A DNA stretch of 63,485 nt from an uncultured Oscillibacter sp. (lineage in GTDB: Bacteria; Bacillota; Clostridia; Oscillospirales; Oscillospiraceae), in the NCBI GenBank assembly GCA_900770295.1, contig CAAGJQ010000157.1, positions 1 through 63,485 on the forward strand, written 5' to 3'. Shown here one piece after another: positions 42,917 to 53,195 of the stretch. Every line of letters begins with the position of its first letter. Positions within the stretch are counted from its first letter, which is position 1. The notes below the pieces were generated by a model. It did no database searches. It was not told where the DNA came from and was given only the letters and a program-made list of their open reading frames with translations. Made by a program: the position numbers and the translations under genes.

Positions 42917-43594
42917 TTATTCCTTGAAATAATAGCCCACTCCCCACTTGGTCATGATGTGGTCCGGCTCCGCCGGGTTTTTCTCCAGCTTTTCCCGCAG
43001 GCGGCGGATGTGGACATCCACCGTGCGGTAATCCCCCGCGTAGGTGTAGCCCCACACCACGTTCATCAGATTCTCCCGGCTGTACACCCGCCGGGGGTTG
43101 CGCATCAGCAGCTCGATGAGGTCGTACTCCTTGGCGGTCAGCTCCACGGTCTTTCCGTCCCGGATGGCCACCTGCTCCTCGGTGTTCAAAGACAGGTCCC
43201 CCACCGTCAGCACGGCCCCCTGGGAGCGCTGGACGCCGGCGGCCCGCCGCAGCAGAGCCCGGACCCGGGCCTTCAGCTCCAGGATATTGAAGGGCTTGGT
43301 CACATAGTCGTCGGCGCCGCACTCAAAGCCCATCAGCTTGTCCGCGTCCTCGCTCTTGGCCGTCAGCATGATGATGGGCACGTTGGAAAATTCCCGGATG
43401 CGCATACAGGCCTCCAGGCCGTCCACCTCCGGCATCATGACGTCCAGAATGATGAGGTCGAACTTTCCGTTCCGGGCCAGCTCCACGGCGGCGGCGCCGT
43501 CGTAGGCGCACTCCACCTGATAACCCTCGTTTTCCAGATTGAACTTCATGCCCTTGACCAGGGTCTTTTCGTCATCCACTACTAAGATCTTCAT
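42917..43594 (-). CDS. PhoP/WalR-like OmpR-family response regulator
   Basis: 225 residues; ATG 43594 overlaps the ComEA stop (ATGA). Receiver phospho-Asp in FDLIILDVMMPEVDGLEAC, DDYVTKPFNILELKARVRALLRR, and an OmpR winged helix (VELTAKEYDLIELLMRNPRRVYSRENL, VDVHIRRLREKLEKNP). Partner kinase follows directly. Targets may include its own operon with the GerMN lipoprotein. Confidence 0.93.
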   Translation of the reverse strand: MKILVVDDEKTLVKGMKFNLENEGYQVECAYDGAAAVELARNGKFDLIILDVMMPEVDGLEACMRIREFSNVPIIMLTAKSEDADKLMGFECGADDYVTKPFNILELKARVRALLRRAAGVQRSQGAVLTVGDLSLNTEEQVAIRDGKTVELTAKEYDLIELLMRNPRRVYSRENLMNVVWGYTYAGDYRTVDVHIRRLREKLEKNPAEPDHIMTKWGVGYYFKE

Positions 43595-43980
43595 TCCGTT
43601 TCCTCTCTGACCACGGTGACGCGGTCCTCCAGTCCGGCAAATTTGCTCTCGCCGATGCCGGACACCTGCATGATATCCTCCACAGCCGAAAAGGGTCCGT
43701 TTGCCTCCCGGTATTCCACGATGCGGCGGGCCAGCTCCTCGCCGATCCCGGGCAGCTCCATCAGCTCCGCTTCGGTGGCGCTGTTCAGGTCCAGGGGCGT
43801 CAGGTCCGGCTGGATGGCCTCCTGGGGCACCTCGATCTCCGTCTCCGCCGCCGCGCCGTTCCCCGCCGCACTCATGGTAGCGCGATCCCGGAGGAACAGT
43901 CCCAGCAGCAAACACAGAAACAACGCCGTCGCCGCCAGCAGGAGCCATTCGATTTTTGCAATCTTTCCCTTTTCGTTCAC
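43591..43980 (-). CDS. ComEA-like membrane-anchored helix-hairpin-helix protein
   Basis: 129 residues. One N-terminal membrane helix (IEWLLLAATALFLCLLLGLFL), a linker, and a tandem HhH domain (LDLNSATEAELMELPGIGEELARRIVEYRE, ANGPFSAVEDIMQVSGIG). ComEA binds DNA outside the membrane during natural transformation. No other com gene is in the window. First gene of the operon with the response regulator. Confidence 0.85.
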   Translation of the reverse strand: MNEKGKIAKIEWLLLAATALFLCLLLGLFLRDRATMSAAGNGAAAETEIEVPQEAIQPDLTPLDLNSATEAELMELPGIGEELARRIVEYREANGPFSAVEDIMQVSGIGESKFAGLEDRVTVVREETE

Positions 43981-43982
43981 TG

Positions 43983-44011
43983 TTGAACTCCCGTGCGTTT
44001 TTTGCTATACT
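43983..44011 (+). promoter_or_regulatory. Promoter of the D,D-carboxypeptidase gene
   Basis: TTGAAC, 17-base spacer, TATACT. A second candidate, TTGACC at 44042-44047 with TATAAT at 44063-44068, has a 15-base spacer. Confidence 0.7.
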
Positions 44012-44099
44012 GTTTGTGTCGAATCAGCGCCTTTTTGGGCGTTGACCCACACAAATGATGGTTATAATTTCATTATATCATAGATTACAGGAGTTGGAC

Positions 44100-45485
44100 A
44101 TGAAAACAAAACGCTTTTTATCGGTTTTTTTGTTGGTCGTTCTGGTGATGAGCCTCTGCGTGACGCCCTTTGCCGCCGCGGACGAGACCGCCGCTCCCGT
44201 TGAGGAACCGGACATCCAGTGCAAAGCCGCCCTGCTGGTGGACGCCAATACCGGCGGCATCGTCTACGCGAAAAACGAGCATCAGGAGCTGTATCCCGCC
44301 AGTCTGACCAAGATCATGACCGCTCTGCTGACTCTGGAGGCCATCGACGAGGGAAAGCTCTCCATGGACCAGGAACTGACCGCCACCGCCACCGCGCTGG
44401 AGGGCCTGTCCGCCGACGGCAGCTCCGCCAACATCCAGGTGGGCGAGACCATGTCGGTCCGGAACCTGCTGTACTGCATGATGGTGGTCTCCGCCAACGA
44501 GGCCTGCGATATCCTGGCGGAGGGTGTCTCCGGCTCCGTGAGCGCCTTTGTGGACGCCATGAACGCCAAGGCCCGGGAGCTGGGCTGCAAAAACACCCAT
44601 TTCGTCAACCCCAATGGCCTCCACGACTCCCAGCACTACACCTCCGCCTGGGACCTGTATCTGATCACCGAAGCCGCCATGGAGTATGAGGATTTCATGA
44701 CGATCTGCGACACCGCCGACATCGTGATCCCCGCCACCAACCTCTCCGCGGAGCGGCACCTGTACACCACCAACTACCTGATCTCCACCTGGCGCTCCCG
44801 GGGGTACATCAACAAAGACGCCCGGGGCATCAAGACCGGCTCCACCTCGGAGGCGGGCCACTGCCTGGTCTCCTCCGCCGTCCGGGGCAGCCTCAGCTTC
44901 ATCAGCGTGGTGCTGGGCGGCGACCGGGTGAAGCTGGAGAACAACGAGATCCGCACATACAGCTTTTACGACACGAACCTGCTGTTCAACTGGGCCTTTG
45001 ACAACTTCTCCTACCAGACCGTTCTGGAGGCCAACCGGCCCATCGCCAGGGAGGCGGCGGTGTCCCTGTCCAAGATCGACCATGTCACGCTGGTCCCCGC
45101 CAATGACGTGGAAGTCCTGCTCCCCAAGAGTCTGAAACCGGAGGACCTGAAGCAGACCGTCACCCTGAAGGCGGACCCGGTGGAGGCCCCCATCGCGGAA
45201 GGCCAGGTGCTGGGCACCATGACCCTGAGCTATGGCGGCAAGGAGTACGCCTCCGTGGACCTGCTGGCAAACAACGCCGTGGAGGCCTCCCGGCTGCTGG
45301 TCTTCTGGCGGGACGTGAAGGAGTTCTTCTCCAGGACCTCCGTCAGGATCGCCGCCGTCGTGCTGCTGGTGCTGATCGTGCTCCTGCTTCTGTGGAAGCT
45401 GATATTCGGCCGCCGGCGCTACCGGTACGGACGCAGCGTGGGCAGCGGCCGTCCCCGCAGCTATCGCGGCCGCCGCAGACATTGA
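44100..45485 (+). CDS. D-alanyl-D-alanine carboxypeptidase (DacF/PBP5 type)
   Basis: 461 residues from ATG 44100. Signal peptide (FLSVFLLVVLVMSLCVTPFAAA). Peptidase S11 motifs: SLTK (YPASLTKIMTALL) with catalytic Ser-Lys, SAN (VVSANEACDILA), and KTG (GIKTGSTSEAGHC). A C-terminal beta domain (about 300-400) is followed by a membrane helix (IAAVVLLVLIVLLLLWKLIF) and a strongly basic tail rich in Arg, Tyr, Gly. It trims D-Ala from pentapeptide stems; DacF relatives act on the spore cortex. The basic tail faces the cytoplasm. Confidence 0.93.
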   Translation: MKTKRFLSVFLLVVLVMSLCVTPFAAADETAAPVEEPDIQCKAALLVDANTGGIVYAKNEHQELYPASLTKIMTALLTLEAIDEGKLSMDQELTATATALEGLSADGSSANIQVGETMSVRNLLYCMMVVSANEACDILAEGVSGSVSAFVDAMNAKARELGCKNTHFVNPNGLHDSQHYTSAWDLYLITEAAMEYEDFMTICDTADIVIPATNLSAERHLYTTNYLISTWRSRGYINKDARGIKTGSTSEAGHCLVSSAVRGSLSFISVVLGGDRVKLENNEIRTYSFYDTNLLFNWAFDNFSYQTVLEANRPIAREAAVSLSKIDHVTLVPANDVEVLLPKSLKPEDLKQTVTLKADPVEAPIAEGQVLGTMTLSYGGKEYASVDLLANNAVEASRLLVFWRDVKEFFSRTSVRIAAVVLLVLIVLLLLWKLIFGRRRYRYGRSVGSGRPRSYRGRRRH

Positions 45486-45493
45486 TGATCGAC

Positions 45494-45533
45494 AAAAAAC
45501 CGGCAGACTGTTCAAGCAGTCTGCCGGTTTTTT
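45494..45533. terminator. Bidirectional terminator
   Basis: AAAAAACCGGCAGACTG / CAGTCTGCCGGTTTTTT stem with loop TTCAAG between converging genes; it reaches the nitroreductase stop. Confidence 0.93.
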
Positions 45534-46045
45534 CACAGGTATCTGACCAGTTCTTCCATGGGTTTGCGCTGGGCGTGCAGCCGGGCGGGATGGGCGCCCT
45601 CCGCCGGATAGCCCAGGGGCAGCATGGCGATGGGGCACAGGCCCTCCATCTCCGGGAATGCTGCCAGCAGCTTCTCCGGCTCGAACATGCCCACATAGGT
45701 GGTGCCCAGGCCCAGGTCCGCCGCCTGCAGCATCATCTGGGTAGCAGCGATGGCCGCGTCGATCTCGCCGTGGTTCTTGCCGTCGGTCTCCCGCTTCCAG
45801 GCGGACTCGGGGTCATAGGCCACCACCAGGATCACAGGGGGATGGAAATGGGCGGCGGTGCAGCCGTCGGCCTTTTCCAGCGTCTCCGGCGTCCGGATGA
45901 CAAAAATACGCTGGGGCTGGAGATTGTGGGCGGTGGGGGCGTTGCGGCCGGCCTCCAGAATCAGGTCCAGCTTCTCCTGCTCAACAGGGCGGTCACTGAA
46001 CTTGCGGAGAGAATACCGCTCCGCGGACAGCTTTTCAAAATCCAT
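45533..46045 (-). CDS. Nitroreductase-family flavoprotein
   Basis: 170 residues. FMN-binding patterns RYSLRKFSDRPV, EAGRNAPTAHNLQPQRIFVI, DAAIAATQMMLQAADLGLGTTYVGMF and PLGYPAEGAHPARLHAQRKPMEELV identify the family. Reduces nitro compounds, quinones or flavins with NAD(P)H; the natural substrate is not evident. Monocistronic. Confidence 0.9.
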   Translation of the reverse strand: MDFEKLSAERYSLRKFSDRPVEQEKLDLILEAGRNAPTAHNLQPQRIFVIRTPETLEKADGCTAAHFHPPVILVVAYDPESAWKRETDGKNHGEIDAAIAATQMMLQAADLGLGTTYVGMFEPEKLLAAFPEMEGLCPIAMLPLGYPAEGAHPARLHAQRKPMEELVRYL

Positions 46046-46115
46046 GGGTCATTCTCCTTTTTCTTTCGGAATATCCGCATCTTACCACACTTCCCGCCGC
46101 TTCGCAATCCCTCTG

Positions 46116-46718
46116 TCAGCGCCGGCCCATGCCGGTCATGCCGCCGGACATGCCGTCCGCCATGCTGCCCATGCCGCCGCCCATGCTGTCGCTGAGGCCG
46201 TTACTCTGCCAGCCGTCCTCCCGCAGCAGCTCGGCGCACCGCTGCCGCCGCTGGATGTCGTAGAACTCCACGAATTTCAGCGAATAGTAGTCGCTGACGA
46301 TATAGCGGTCCCTGGCCTCCTGGTAGATGGTGAGATAGTCGTTCCCCACATCGAACAGGATGCCCTCCCAGGACACCGTGTTCTGGGTGCCCACCAGGAA
46401 GGTGGCCACCACGTAGCTCCCCTCGTAACGGGACAGCAGCGCCTTCCAGGACCCCAGGTAGGCCTCACCGACGGAGGTGGGCGCCTGGATGACCTCTTCA
46501 GGCAGGTTGTTCCCCATGTCCGACAGCTCGGGCGGCGTCACCGCCACAGGGCTGGTCATGCCGGTGGTATTCCGGCCGCTCTCTGTTCCCACCATGGCCG
46601 GATGCTGCCGCTGTCCGGCGGGTGTGATCTCCGTGGACCAGTCCATCCGGGGAGTCTGGCGTCCGCTGCCGGTCTGTGCGGGCGCTGCGGGTGTGTAAGT
46701 ATTCTGAACACGCATCAT
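46116..46718 (-). CDS. gerQ: Spore coat protein GerQ-like
   Basis: 200 residues from ATG 46718 (GAGGTG upstream). The N-terminal 90 residues are disordered, Pro/Thr-rich. The GerQ core follows: YLGSWKALLSRYEGSYVVATFLVG, VSWEGILFDVGNDYLTIYQEARDRYIVSDYYSLKFVEFYD. The tail is Gly/Met-rich (SMGGGMGSMADGMSGGMTGMG). GerQ is needed to localise CwlJ in the coat, and the gene follows cwlJ by 11 bases, matching the known pairing. Confidence 0.85.
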   Translation of the reverse strand: MMRVQNTYTPAAPAQTGSGRQTPRMDWSTEITPAGQRQHPAMVGTESGRNTTGMTSPVAVTPPELSDMGNNLPEEVIQAPTSVGEAYLGSWKALLSRYEGSYVVATFLVGTQNTVSWEGILFDVGNDYLTIYQEARDRYIVSDYYSLKFVEFYDIQRRQRCAELLREDGWQSNGLSDSMGGGMGSMADGMSGGMTGMGRR

Positions 46719-46729
46719 GATCGCACCTC

Positions 46730-47170
46730 TCAAGTTTTGTAGTAAGCATCTGTCGGGTTGTAAAAGCAGTGGTCGCCGATCCGCGTCTGCCAGTATCCCA
46801 CATTCGATGGGAAGAAGGACCGGCAGGTAGGCCCAAAGGGATTGTAAAACCACAGAGATTCCGCCACATCCGGCAGCCGGTTTCCCGCGATGGCCCAGTC
46901 GGCGATGTCGTAGTGGATCTGTTCAGGTCTCATATTGTAGATGTTCTGTGGGTTATAGGCGCCGCCCTCCGTCTCGCTGGCGCAGACGAACTGGTACGGC
47001 TGAAAGATGATGTTGCGGATGCTGCCCTGGCCCACCCGGGCGTACTCCCCGCCCTTGGCGTGGACCCGGTTCATCACCACGCCCGCCACCGCTTTCATGC
47101 CATTTTCCCCCTCGCCGCCCGCCTCGCACTGGATCAGGCGCGCCAGCAGCTCCCGGTCGGAAAAAGCCAT
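46730..47170 (-). CDS. cwlJ: Spore cortex hydrolase CwlJ
   Basis: 146 residues, the usual CwlJ length, without signal peptide or peptidoglycan-binding domain, unlike SleB. Hydrolase_2 signatures: LLARLIQCEAGGEGENGMKAVAGVVMNRV with the catalytic Glu, IIFQPYQFVCAS, and FYNPFGPTCRSFFP. It lyses cortex at germination. GGAGG precedes ATG 47170. Operon with gerQ. Confidence 0.93.
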   Translation of the reverse strand: MAFSDRELLARLIQCEAGGEGENGMKAVAGVVMNRVHAKGGEYARVGQGSIRNIIFQPYQFVCASETEGGAYNPQNIYNMRPEQIHYDIADWAIAGNRLPDVAESLWFYNPFGPTCRSFFPSNVGYWQTRIGDHCFYNPTDAYYKT

Positions 47171-47206
47171 CGTTCATTCCTCCTTAGTTGCTGGTTTATC
47201 GTATGC

Positions 47207-47245
47207 AAAAGCACAGCCGCCGGTGATTCCGGCGGCTGTGCTTTT
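47207..47245 (-). terminator. Terminator after glycosyltransferase gene
   Basis: AAAAGCACAGCCGCCGG / CCGGCGGCTGTGCTTTT with a 5-base loop. Confidence 0.9.
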
Positions 47246-47252
47246 GGTGGGT

Positions 47253-48401
47253 TCACTTTTTCGTTTTCGCTGCTGCTTTCTGTTCGGCGATGGCCATACG
47301 AAACATGTCCTCGGTCTGCTCGATGGACCGCTCCAGCGCGTACTGCTTGGCGTGCTCGGCATAGCGGCGCTCCATCTCCTCCCGTTCCTGTGGGTGCTCG
47401 ATCCAGTAGTCGATTCGCTCCGCCAGGGCGTCCGTGTCCCCCGCAGGGAACAGGCTCCGCTCGTCCAGGGCAAACTGGGGCGTGGCGGACCGGGGAGAAT
47501 TGGCGATCACCGGCACCAGGCCGCAGGCAAAGGCCTCCATGCAGCTCATGGCCTCGATCTCCGCGTCGGAGGTGTGGACGTACAGGTCCGCCATGTGCAG
47601 AATCTCGATCAGGCGGGAGGGCTCGTAGAACTGCATGACGATGGGGTTGGGCAGCTTTTCCGCCAGCTTGCGGTACTTCTTCTCCAGCGGTCCCTTGCCC
47701 GCCAGAATGACCTGGATCTCCCTGGCGTGGCGGGACTTGGCGCAGGCCTCGATCAGCTCGTCCTGCCGCTTCTCGCCTGCGTAGCGGCCCACCATCAAAA
47801 TGTTGAAATACCCCTGCATCCAGTCCTCCTTGGGCCGCTTGTCGTAGAAGTACTCAGGGCTGATGCCGTTGGAGATGACATGGAGCTGGGCCGTATACCC
47901 GTGCTGGCGCAGCTGGTTTGCGATCATGTTGCTGGGGCAGTGGATATGGGTGAAGCGGTTGAAAAAGGTATCCCGGAAGCCATGGTACAGCAGATCATTG
48001 GCCTTCCGGCTGTTGCCCATGTGGAGGGTAAAGGTGATATTCTCCGGCTGGCAATGGAAAGCCGCCGTGTGGGGAATCCCCAGCTTTTCCACATGCTTCA
48101 GTCCCATAATCGCCAGAGGCGAGGGCATCATGAAATGCACCACGTCCGCCCAGGCCGCCGCTTTTTCAAACACATGGCGGTTGGGGATTGCCAGACGCAT
48201 GCCCTGGCTGGTGATGAGATGCTCCACCACGGGCGGAAATTTCATCTGGCGGACCGCGTACTTGTAGTCGGTGTTCTTTCCGATGGCGATGACCCGCACC
48301 TCGTTGCCGTGCTCCTTCAGAGCCATTGCAAAGCGGCGGGCACTGATAGTAGTCCCGTTGTTGGCGTCGTCAAACTGGTCGATGACCAATACGATCTTCA
48401 T
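47253..48401 (-). CDS. GT4-family glycosyltransferase
   Basis: 382 residues. N-terminal MKIVLVIDQFDDANNGTTISARRFAMAL, acceptor-side HFMMPSPLAIMGL, and donor-domain VGRYAGEKRQDELIEACAK, VILAGKGPLEKKY, and SDAEIEAMSCMEAFACGLVPVIAN with the nucleotide-binding Glu-x7-Glu pattern. The sequence resembles diglucosyl-diacylglycerol-type or 1,2-diacylglycerol 3-glucosyltransferases of Firmicutes. Acceptor is not determined. Confidence 0.85.
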   Translation of the reverse strand: MKIVLVIDQFDDANNGTTISARRFAMALKEHGNEVRVIAIGKNTDYKYAVRQMKFPPVVEHLITSQGMRLAIPNRHVFEKAAAWADVVHFMMPSPLAIMGLKHVEKLGIPHTAAFHCQPENITFTLHMGNSRKANDLLYHGFRDTFFNRFTHIHCPSNMIANQLRQHGYTAQLHVISNGISPEYFYDKRPKEDWMQGYFNILMVGRYAGEKRQDELIEACAKSRHAREIQVILAGKGPLEKKYRKLAEKLPNPIVMQFYEPSRLIEILHMADLYVHTSDAEIEAMSCMEAFACGLVPVIANSPRSATPQFALDERSLFPAGDTDALAERIDYWIEHPQEREEMERRYAEHAKQYALERSIEQTEDMFRMAIAEQKAAAKTKK

Positions 48402-48422
48402 GAACTCCCTCTCTTCCCCTGC

Positions 48423-48677
48423 TCAGCGCTTCTCCAGAGCCCGCTCCAGATTGCGGGCGAACTGGTCCGGGCAGGAGGTGTCCTTGAATCCGCAGCGGAT
48501 TCCCTTCAGCCGCTTGATGGCCTCCTCTGCGGGCATTCCCTTGACCAGGGCAGAGATTCCCTGCAGGTTGCCGCTGCAACCGCCCAGGACCTGCATGTCC
48601 CGGATGATGCCCTGGTCGTCTACCTCCACCCGCATCTCCTGAGAGCATACCCCTCTGGGCCGGAATGTATATGTCAC
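48423..48677 (-). CDS. TSCPD-domain protein (TIGR03905 type)
   Basis: 84 residues from GTG 48677 after GAGGAGAG. TYTFRPRGVCSQEMRVEVDDQGIIRDMQVLGGCSGNLQGI and CGFKDTSCPDQFARNLERAL give the TSCPD motif with three or four conserved Cys, a domain also found at the C-terminus of class II ribonucleotide reductases. Stand-alone function unknown. Confidence 0.85.
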   Translation of the reverse strand: MTYTFRPRGVCSQEMRVEVDDQGIIRDMQVLGGCSGNLQGISALVKGMPAEEAIKRLKGIRCGFKDTSCPDQFARNLERALEKR

Positions 48678-48715
48678 GATGATCTCTCCTCTTTCTCTCA
48701 AATAGGTTTCGTTTC

Positions 48716-48744
48716 AGGATATCATAAAATATTAAAAAAGGCAA
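48716..48744 (-). promoter_or_regulatory. Promoter of TSCPD gene
   Basis: Minus strand TTGCCT (48744-48739), 17-base AT-rich spacer, TATCCT (48721-48716). Confidence 0.65.
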
Positions 48745-48841
48745 GTCCGCAAATCACTTCCCGGTTTTTCGCCGCGATAAGATTGCAAATCCGGGATTTC
48801 CGTGCTGGAAATATCTGTCAGTTCTTCAGCGGCCGCGGGCT

Positions 48842-50617
48842 TCATTGGCAGTAAATGCCTCCGAATCTCCTGTGCGGCTCCGTAAAGTCCCCCAGCCGGA
48901 TGTCCATGCCGATCTCAAAGGCCCGGTCCCAGGGGAAACGGTAGTTCTCCAGGGCGACGCCGCCCCAGCCCCGTTCCCCGTAGGGCTCCAGGGACGAGAT
49001 GAAGTTGCTCCGCTCCAGATTTCTGAGTACATCCGCTGCGGCATCGTCCATGCCGCTCTCCAGCCGGGCCAGGATAGCCGCCCGGTCGGTGTCCGGGGCC
49101 CAGAAGTTGTCCGCGCTGGCCCCCAGGTCGTTCCGGATGTAGACCAGCAGGTCCTCCCGCACCACGTGCTTATAGCAGAAGTCCTTGATGACGCTGTCCG
49201 CCAGCGTCCGGGCAAAGGCCCGCTCCGTGGCCACCGTCTGCTGCCCGCTCTGCAGGAAGGCGTACCGGGCCACGCCGTGGCTCAGCGCCGTGCCGGTGAC
49301 GATGGCCATGTCCAGAAAGCCGGAGTAGCTCAGCAGATATCCCAGCTCCGTCTCCTTCGCCAGCTTTTCGTAGTAAGACGCCTCGTACCGGCCGTTGCCG
49401 GCGTCGATCAGAATGGTGGGAATGCGATTCTTCCGGCAGTCGTTCAGCGCGGAGATCAGGGCGTCCACGTACCGCCCCCTGTCCGCCTCGTCGGCGGGCT
49501 GGGTCAGGACCAGAAGCTGCATCTCGCCCTTGTCCGTCCCGTCACACAGCGAGAGGCCGAAAAATTCCGCGTGCTCCTCCACGATGTCCGTCAGCGGCTG
49601 GTAGTCGTAGGCGCAGGCGGGCTGGTCCTCGGTGCCGCCGAAGTACCGCACCGACACGGCGGCGCCCTGCCAGCCGTGCTCCTCCAGATACAGCTTCGCC
49701 ACCGCCTTGAAGGCCAGATCGTCCACGCCGGAGAGCAGAGCGTCGCAGCCGCTCAGACCCGACCGGAGACAGGCGATCTCATTTTTCTGGATGCTGTCCT
49801 CCTCAGAGGAGTCATCGATGCCGATGAGCACCCGGAAGTTCCCGTAACCGGCCCCCTGCCGCGTCTCCAGCATCTGAGCCGTCAGCGTCAGCTTCCGCTC
49901 CCGGGCGGCCAGATACTCGTCCACCTGCGCCTCCGTCAGGCCGAAATCCTCCGGGGCCAGCGCCGCTCCGCCGCCCAGCCGATAGTCCGAGACGATGTTC
50001 TCCACCGTCAGGTCCGCTCCGGTCAGCTCCGGCCGGGGCTCCATACCGTAGCTCCGCAGGGCGTTGTACTCCTCCACGCCAAAGCCCGCGTACCCGACGG
50101 TGGGCGCCAGCCGCATGACGCTGTCCAGCAGCCACACCTGATTGTTCCCATCCGCCGCCAGCGCCTCCATCAGGGTCTCCAACAGTTCCGCGTCCGTCAT
50201 CACCGTCCCGTCGGACAGTGTCACGGTCAGGGTCTCCGCCGTGTGCCGGGAGTTCACCAGTCCGCCGGAGAGCAGCTGGTCCAGGGACAGGATGTACCGG
50301 TCGCACCCCGCCGTCTCCCGGTCCAGCACCCACTCGTACAGCGCCGCCATGTCTCCGTACTGGGTGCCGTTTTCGTTGAGGGGCTGGCTGTCCAGCCGGG
50401 TCCGGTACAGGTCCGCCTCCGGCATGTCCAGTGTGTATCCCAAAGACTCCGCCAGATACACCACCCGCTCCACGTTGTCCGGCCGGTCGTCCAGGGGCAC
50501 ATAGGCGATGTGCTCCCCTTCGGCGGCGGGCTCTTCGCTGAGCGGCTCCGTCCGCCGGGCACCACAGCCGGTCAGAAGCAGACAGGCCAACAGGGCCGCT
50601 AAAATACGCTTGTTCAT
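48842..50617 (-). CDS. DUF4127-family lipoprotein
   Basis: 591 residues from ATG 50617 (GAGGAG upstream). Lipobox LLTGC. The body begins YVPLDDRPDNVERVVYLAESLGY and includes YILSLDQLLSGGLVNSRHT, LLIGIDDSSEEDSIQKNEI-like, IPTILIDAGNGRY and RNDLGASADNFWAPD, the conserved pattern of DUF4127. Asp- and Asn-rich motifs suggest a hydrolase fold, but no function is established. It is surface anchored and monocistronic. Confidence 0.85.
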   Translation of the reverse strand: MNKRILAALLACLLLTGCGARRTEPLSEEPAAEGEHIAYVPLDDRPDNVERVVYLAESLGYTLDMPEADLYRTRLDSQPLNENGTQYGDMAALYEWVLDRETAGCDRYILSLDQLLSGGLVNSRHTAETLTVTLSDGTVMTDAELLETLMEALAADGNNQVWLLDSVMRLAPTVGYAGFGVEEYNALRSYGMEPRPELTGADLTVENIVSDYRLGGGAALAPEDFGLTEAQVDEYLAARERKLTLTAQMLETRQGAGYGNFRVLIGIDDSSEEDSIQKNEIACLRSGLSGCDALLSGVDDLAFKAVAKLYLEEHGWQGAAVSVRYFGGTEDQPACAYDYQPLTDIVEEHAEFFGLSLCDGTDKGEMQLLVLTQPADEADRGRYVDALISALNDCRKNRIPTILIDAGNGRYEASYYEKLAKETELGYLLSYSGFLDMAIVTGTALSHGVARYAFLQSGQQTVATERAFARTLADSVIKDFCYKHVVREDLLVYIRNDLGASADNFWAPDTDRAAILARLESGMDDAAADVLRNLERSNFISSLEPYGERGWGGVALENYRFPWDRAFEIGMDIRLGDFTEPHRRFGGIYCQ

Positions 50618-50660
50618 CTCGTTCTCCTCTTTCGCTCCGTCCGCGCCTGTGTTTAGCAAA

Positions 50661-50688
50661 ACAGCCCGCATGTCATCATGCGGGCTGT
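50661..50688 (-). terminator. Terminator after ybaB
   Basis: ACAGCCCGCATG / CATGCGGGCTGT stem followed on the minus strand by TTTTGC. Confidence 0.85.
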
Positions 50689-50697
50689 CTGGAAATC

Positions 50698-51066
50698 TTA
50701 AAGTCCAAAGGCGCCGAGGTTCAGGCCGCCGGTCACGCTGTCCATGCTCTTCTCCATGGCGTCTCCCGCCTGGCGCAGGGCCTCGTTGACGGCGGAGACC
50801 ACCAGGTCCTGGAGCATCTCCACATCCTCCGGGTCCACGGCCTCGGGCTTGATGGTGACGGACAGGACTTCCTTCTTGCCGTTGACCTTGGCCTCCACGA
50901 CACCGCCGCCCACGCTGGCGGTGAACTCCTGGGCCTCCACGGTCTCCTGCGCATTGGTCATGGCGGCCTGCATCTCCGCGATTTTCTGCTGCATCTCCGC
51001 CTGGCGCTGGGCGCCGGTAGGTCTCATACTGCCGTTGCTGAATCCACGGCGTGCACTGTATCCCAT
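50698..51066 (-). CDS. ybaB: YbaB/EbfC nucleoid-associated protein
   Basis: 122 residues. Long N-terminal helix (RQAEMQQKIAEMQAAMTNAQETVEAQEF), then TASVGGGVVEAKVNGKKEVLSVTIKPEAVDPEDVEMLQDLVVSAVNEAL, the defining YbaB core. A dimeric DNA-binding protein usually downstream of dnaX, as here. Confidence 0.93.
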   Translation of the reverse strand: MGYSARRGFSNGSMRPTGAQRQAEMQQKIAEMQAAMTNAQETVEAQEFTASVGGGVVEAKVNGKKEVLSVTIKPEAVDPEDVEMLQDLVVSAVNEALRQAGDAMEKSMDSVTGGLNLGAFGL

Positions 51067-51091
51067 AGTTGTATCTCCTTTTATTGATAGA

Positions 51092-52843
<1,752 letters not shown>

Positions 52844-52857
52844 GGAGCGCCTCCCGG

Positions 52858-53012
52858 ATAAAATGAGTCCTCCGTACGCAGCTGCGGAACCGGCGCCCTC
52901 GCGGCACATAGAACATCCCGCTTAATGCTGCTCGGTTCCCCGCCTGACATGATTCGCGGGCATCCATTGCGCGAGACCGGCTCCGCAGCTGCTTGCGGAG
53001 GACTTTTGAATT
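52858..53012 (-). ncRNA. ffs: Signal recognition particle RNA (large, Gram-positive type)
   Basis: The minus strand starts AAAAGTCCTCCGCAAGCAGC and ends near CGTACGGAGGAC, and these ends pair over a long stem (GTCCTCCG / CGGAGGAC and CAGCTGCGG / CCGCAGCTG). The Ffh-binding apical loop is recognisable: GTCAGGCGGGGAACCGAGCA followed by GCATTAAG. A strong promoter lies at 53022-53050. The 3' end is about 15 bases from the dnaX ribosome binding site. A location next to dnaX is also known in Bacillus. Ends are approximate. Confidence 0.88.
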
Positions 53013-53021
53013 AGCTTGTTT

Positions 53022-53050
53022 ATTTTACTACACTCTTCATAAATAAGCAA
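53022..53050 (-). promoter_or_regulatory. Promoter of the SRP RNA
   Basis: Minus strand TTGCTT (53050-53045), 17-base spacer, TAAAAT (53027-53022); start site predicted at about 53014. Confidence 0.8.
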
Positions 53051-53079
53051 CTAAAATTTTTGTTTTTCAAAAATCGGGC

Positions 53080-53107
53080 TTTACAACCCGAAAAATTATG
53101 GTATAAT
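53080..53107 (+). promoter_or_regulatory. Promoter for the tRNA region
   Basis: TTTACA, 16-base spacer, TATAAT, upstream of the tRNA relic and tRNA-Ala. Confidence 0.65.
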
Positions 53108-53138
53108 ATCATATGCCGCTGGAGAACTGGCGGCGTAT

Positions 53139-53195
53139 GGGGGCGTAGCTCAGCTGGGAGAGCGTACGGTTCGCATCCCTATGGACGCACATCGA
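53139..53195 (+). pseudogene. tRNA-Ala-like relic
   Basis: GGGGGCGTAGCTCAGCTGGG plus AGAGCG is a perfect tRNA-Ala 5' acceptor and D-arm. It then passes straight into TACGGTTCGCATCCC, which resembles a T-arm, with no anticodon arm and no matching 3' acceptor or CCA. It cannot fold as a complete tRNA. It is probably left from recombination or decay of a second tRNA gene. Confidence 0.65.

Noticed and set aside
53139..53195. Second functional tRNA
   Set aside because: It lacks an anticodon arm and a 3' acceptor strand able to pair with GGGGGCG.
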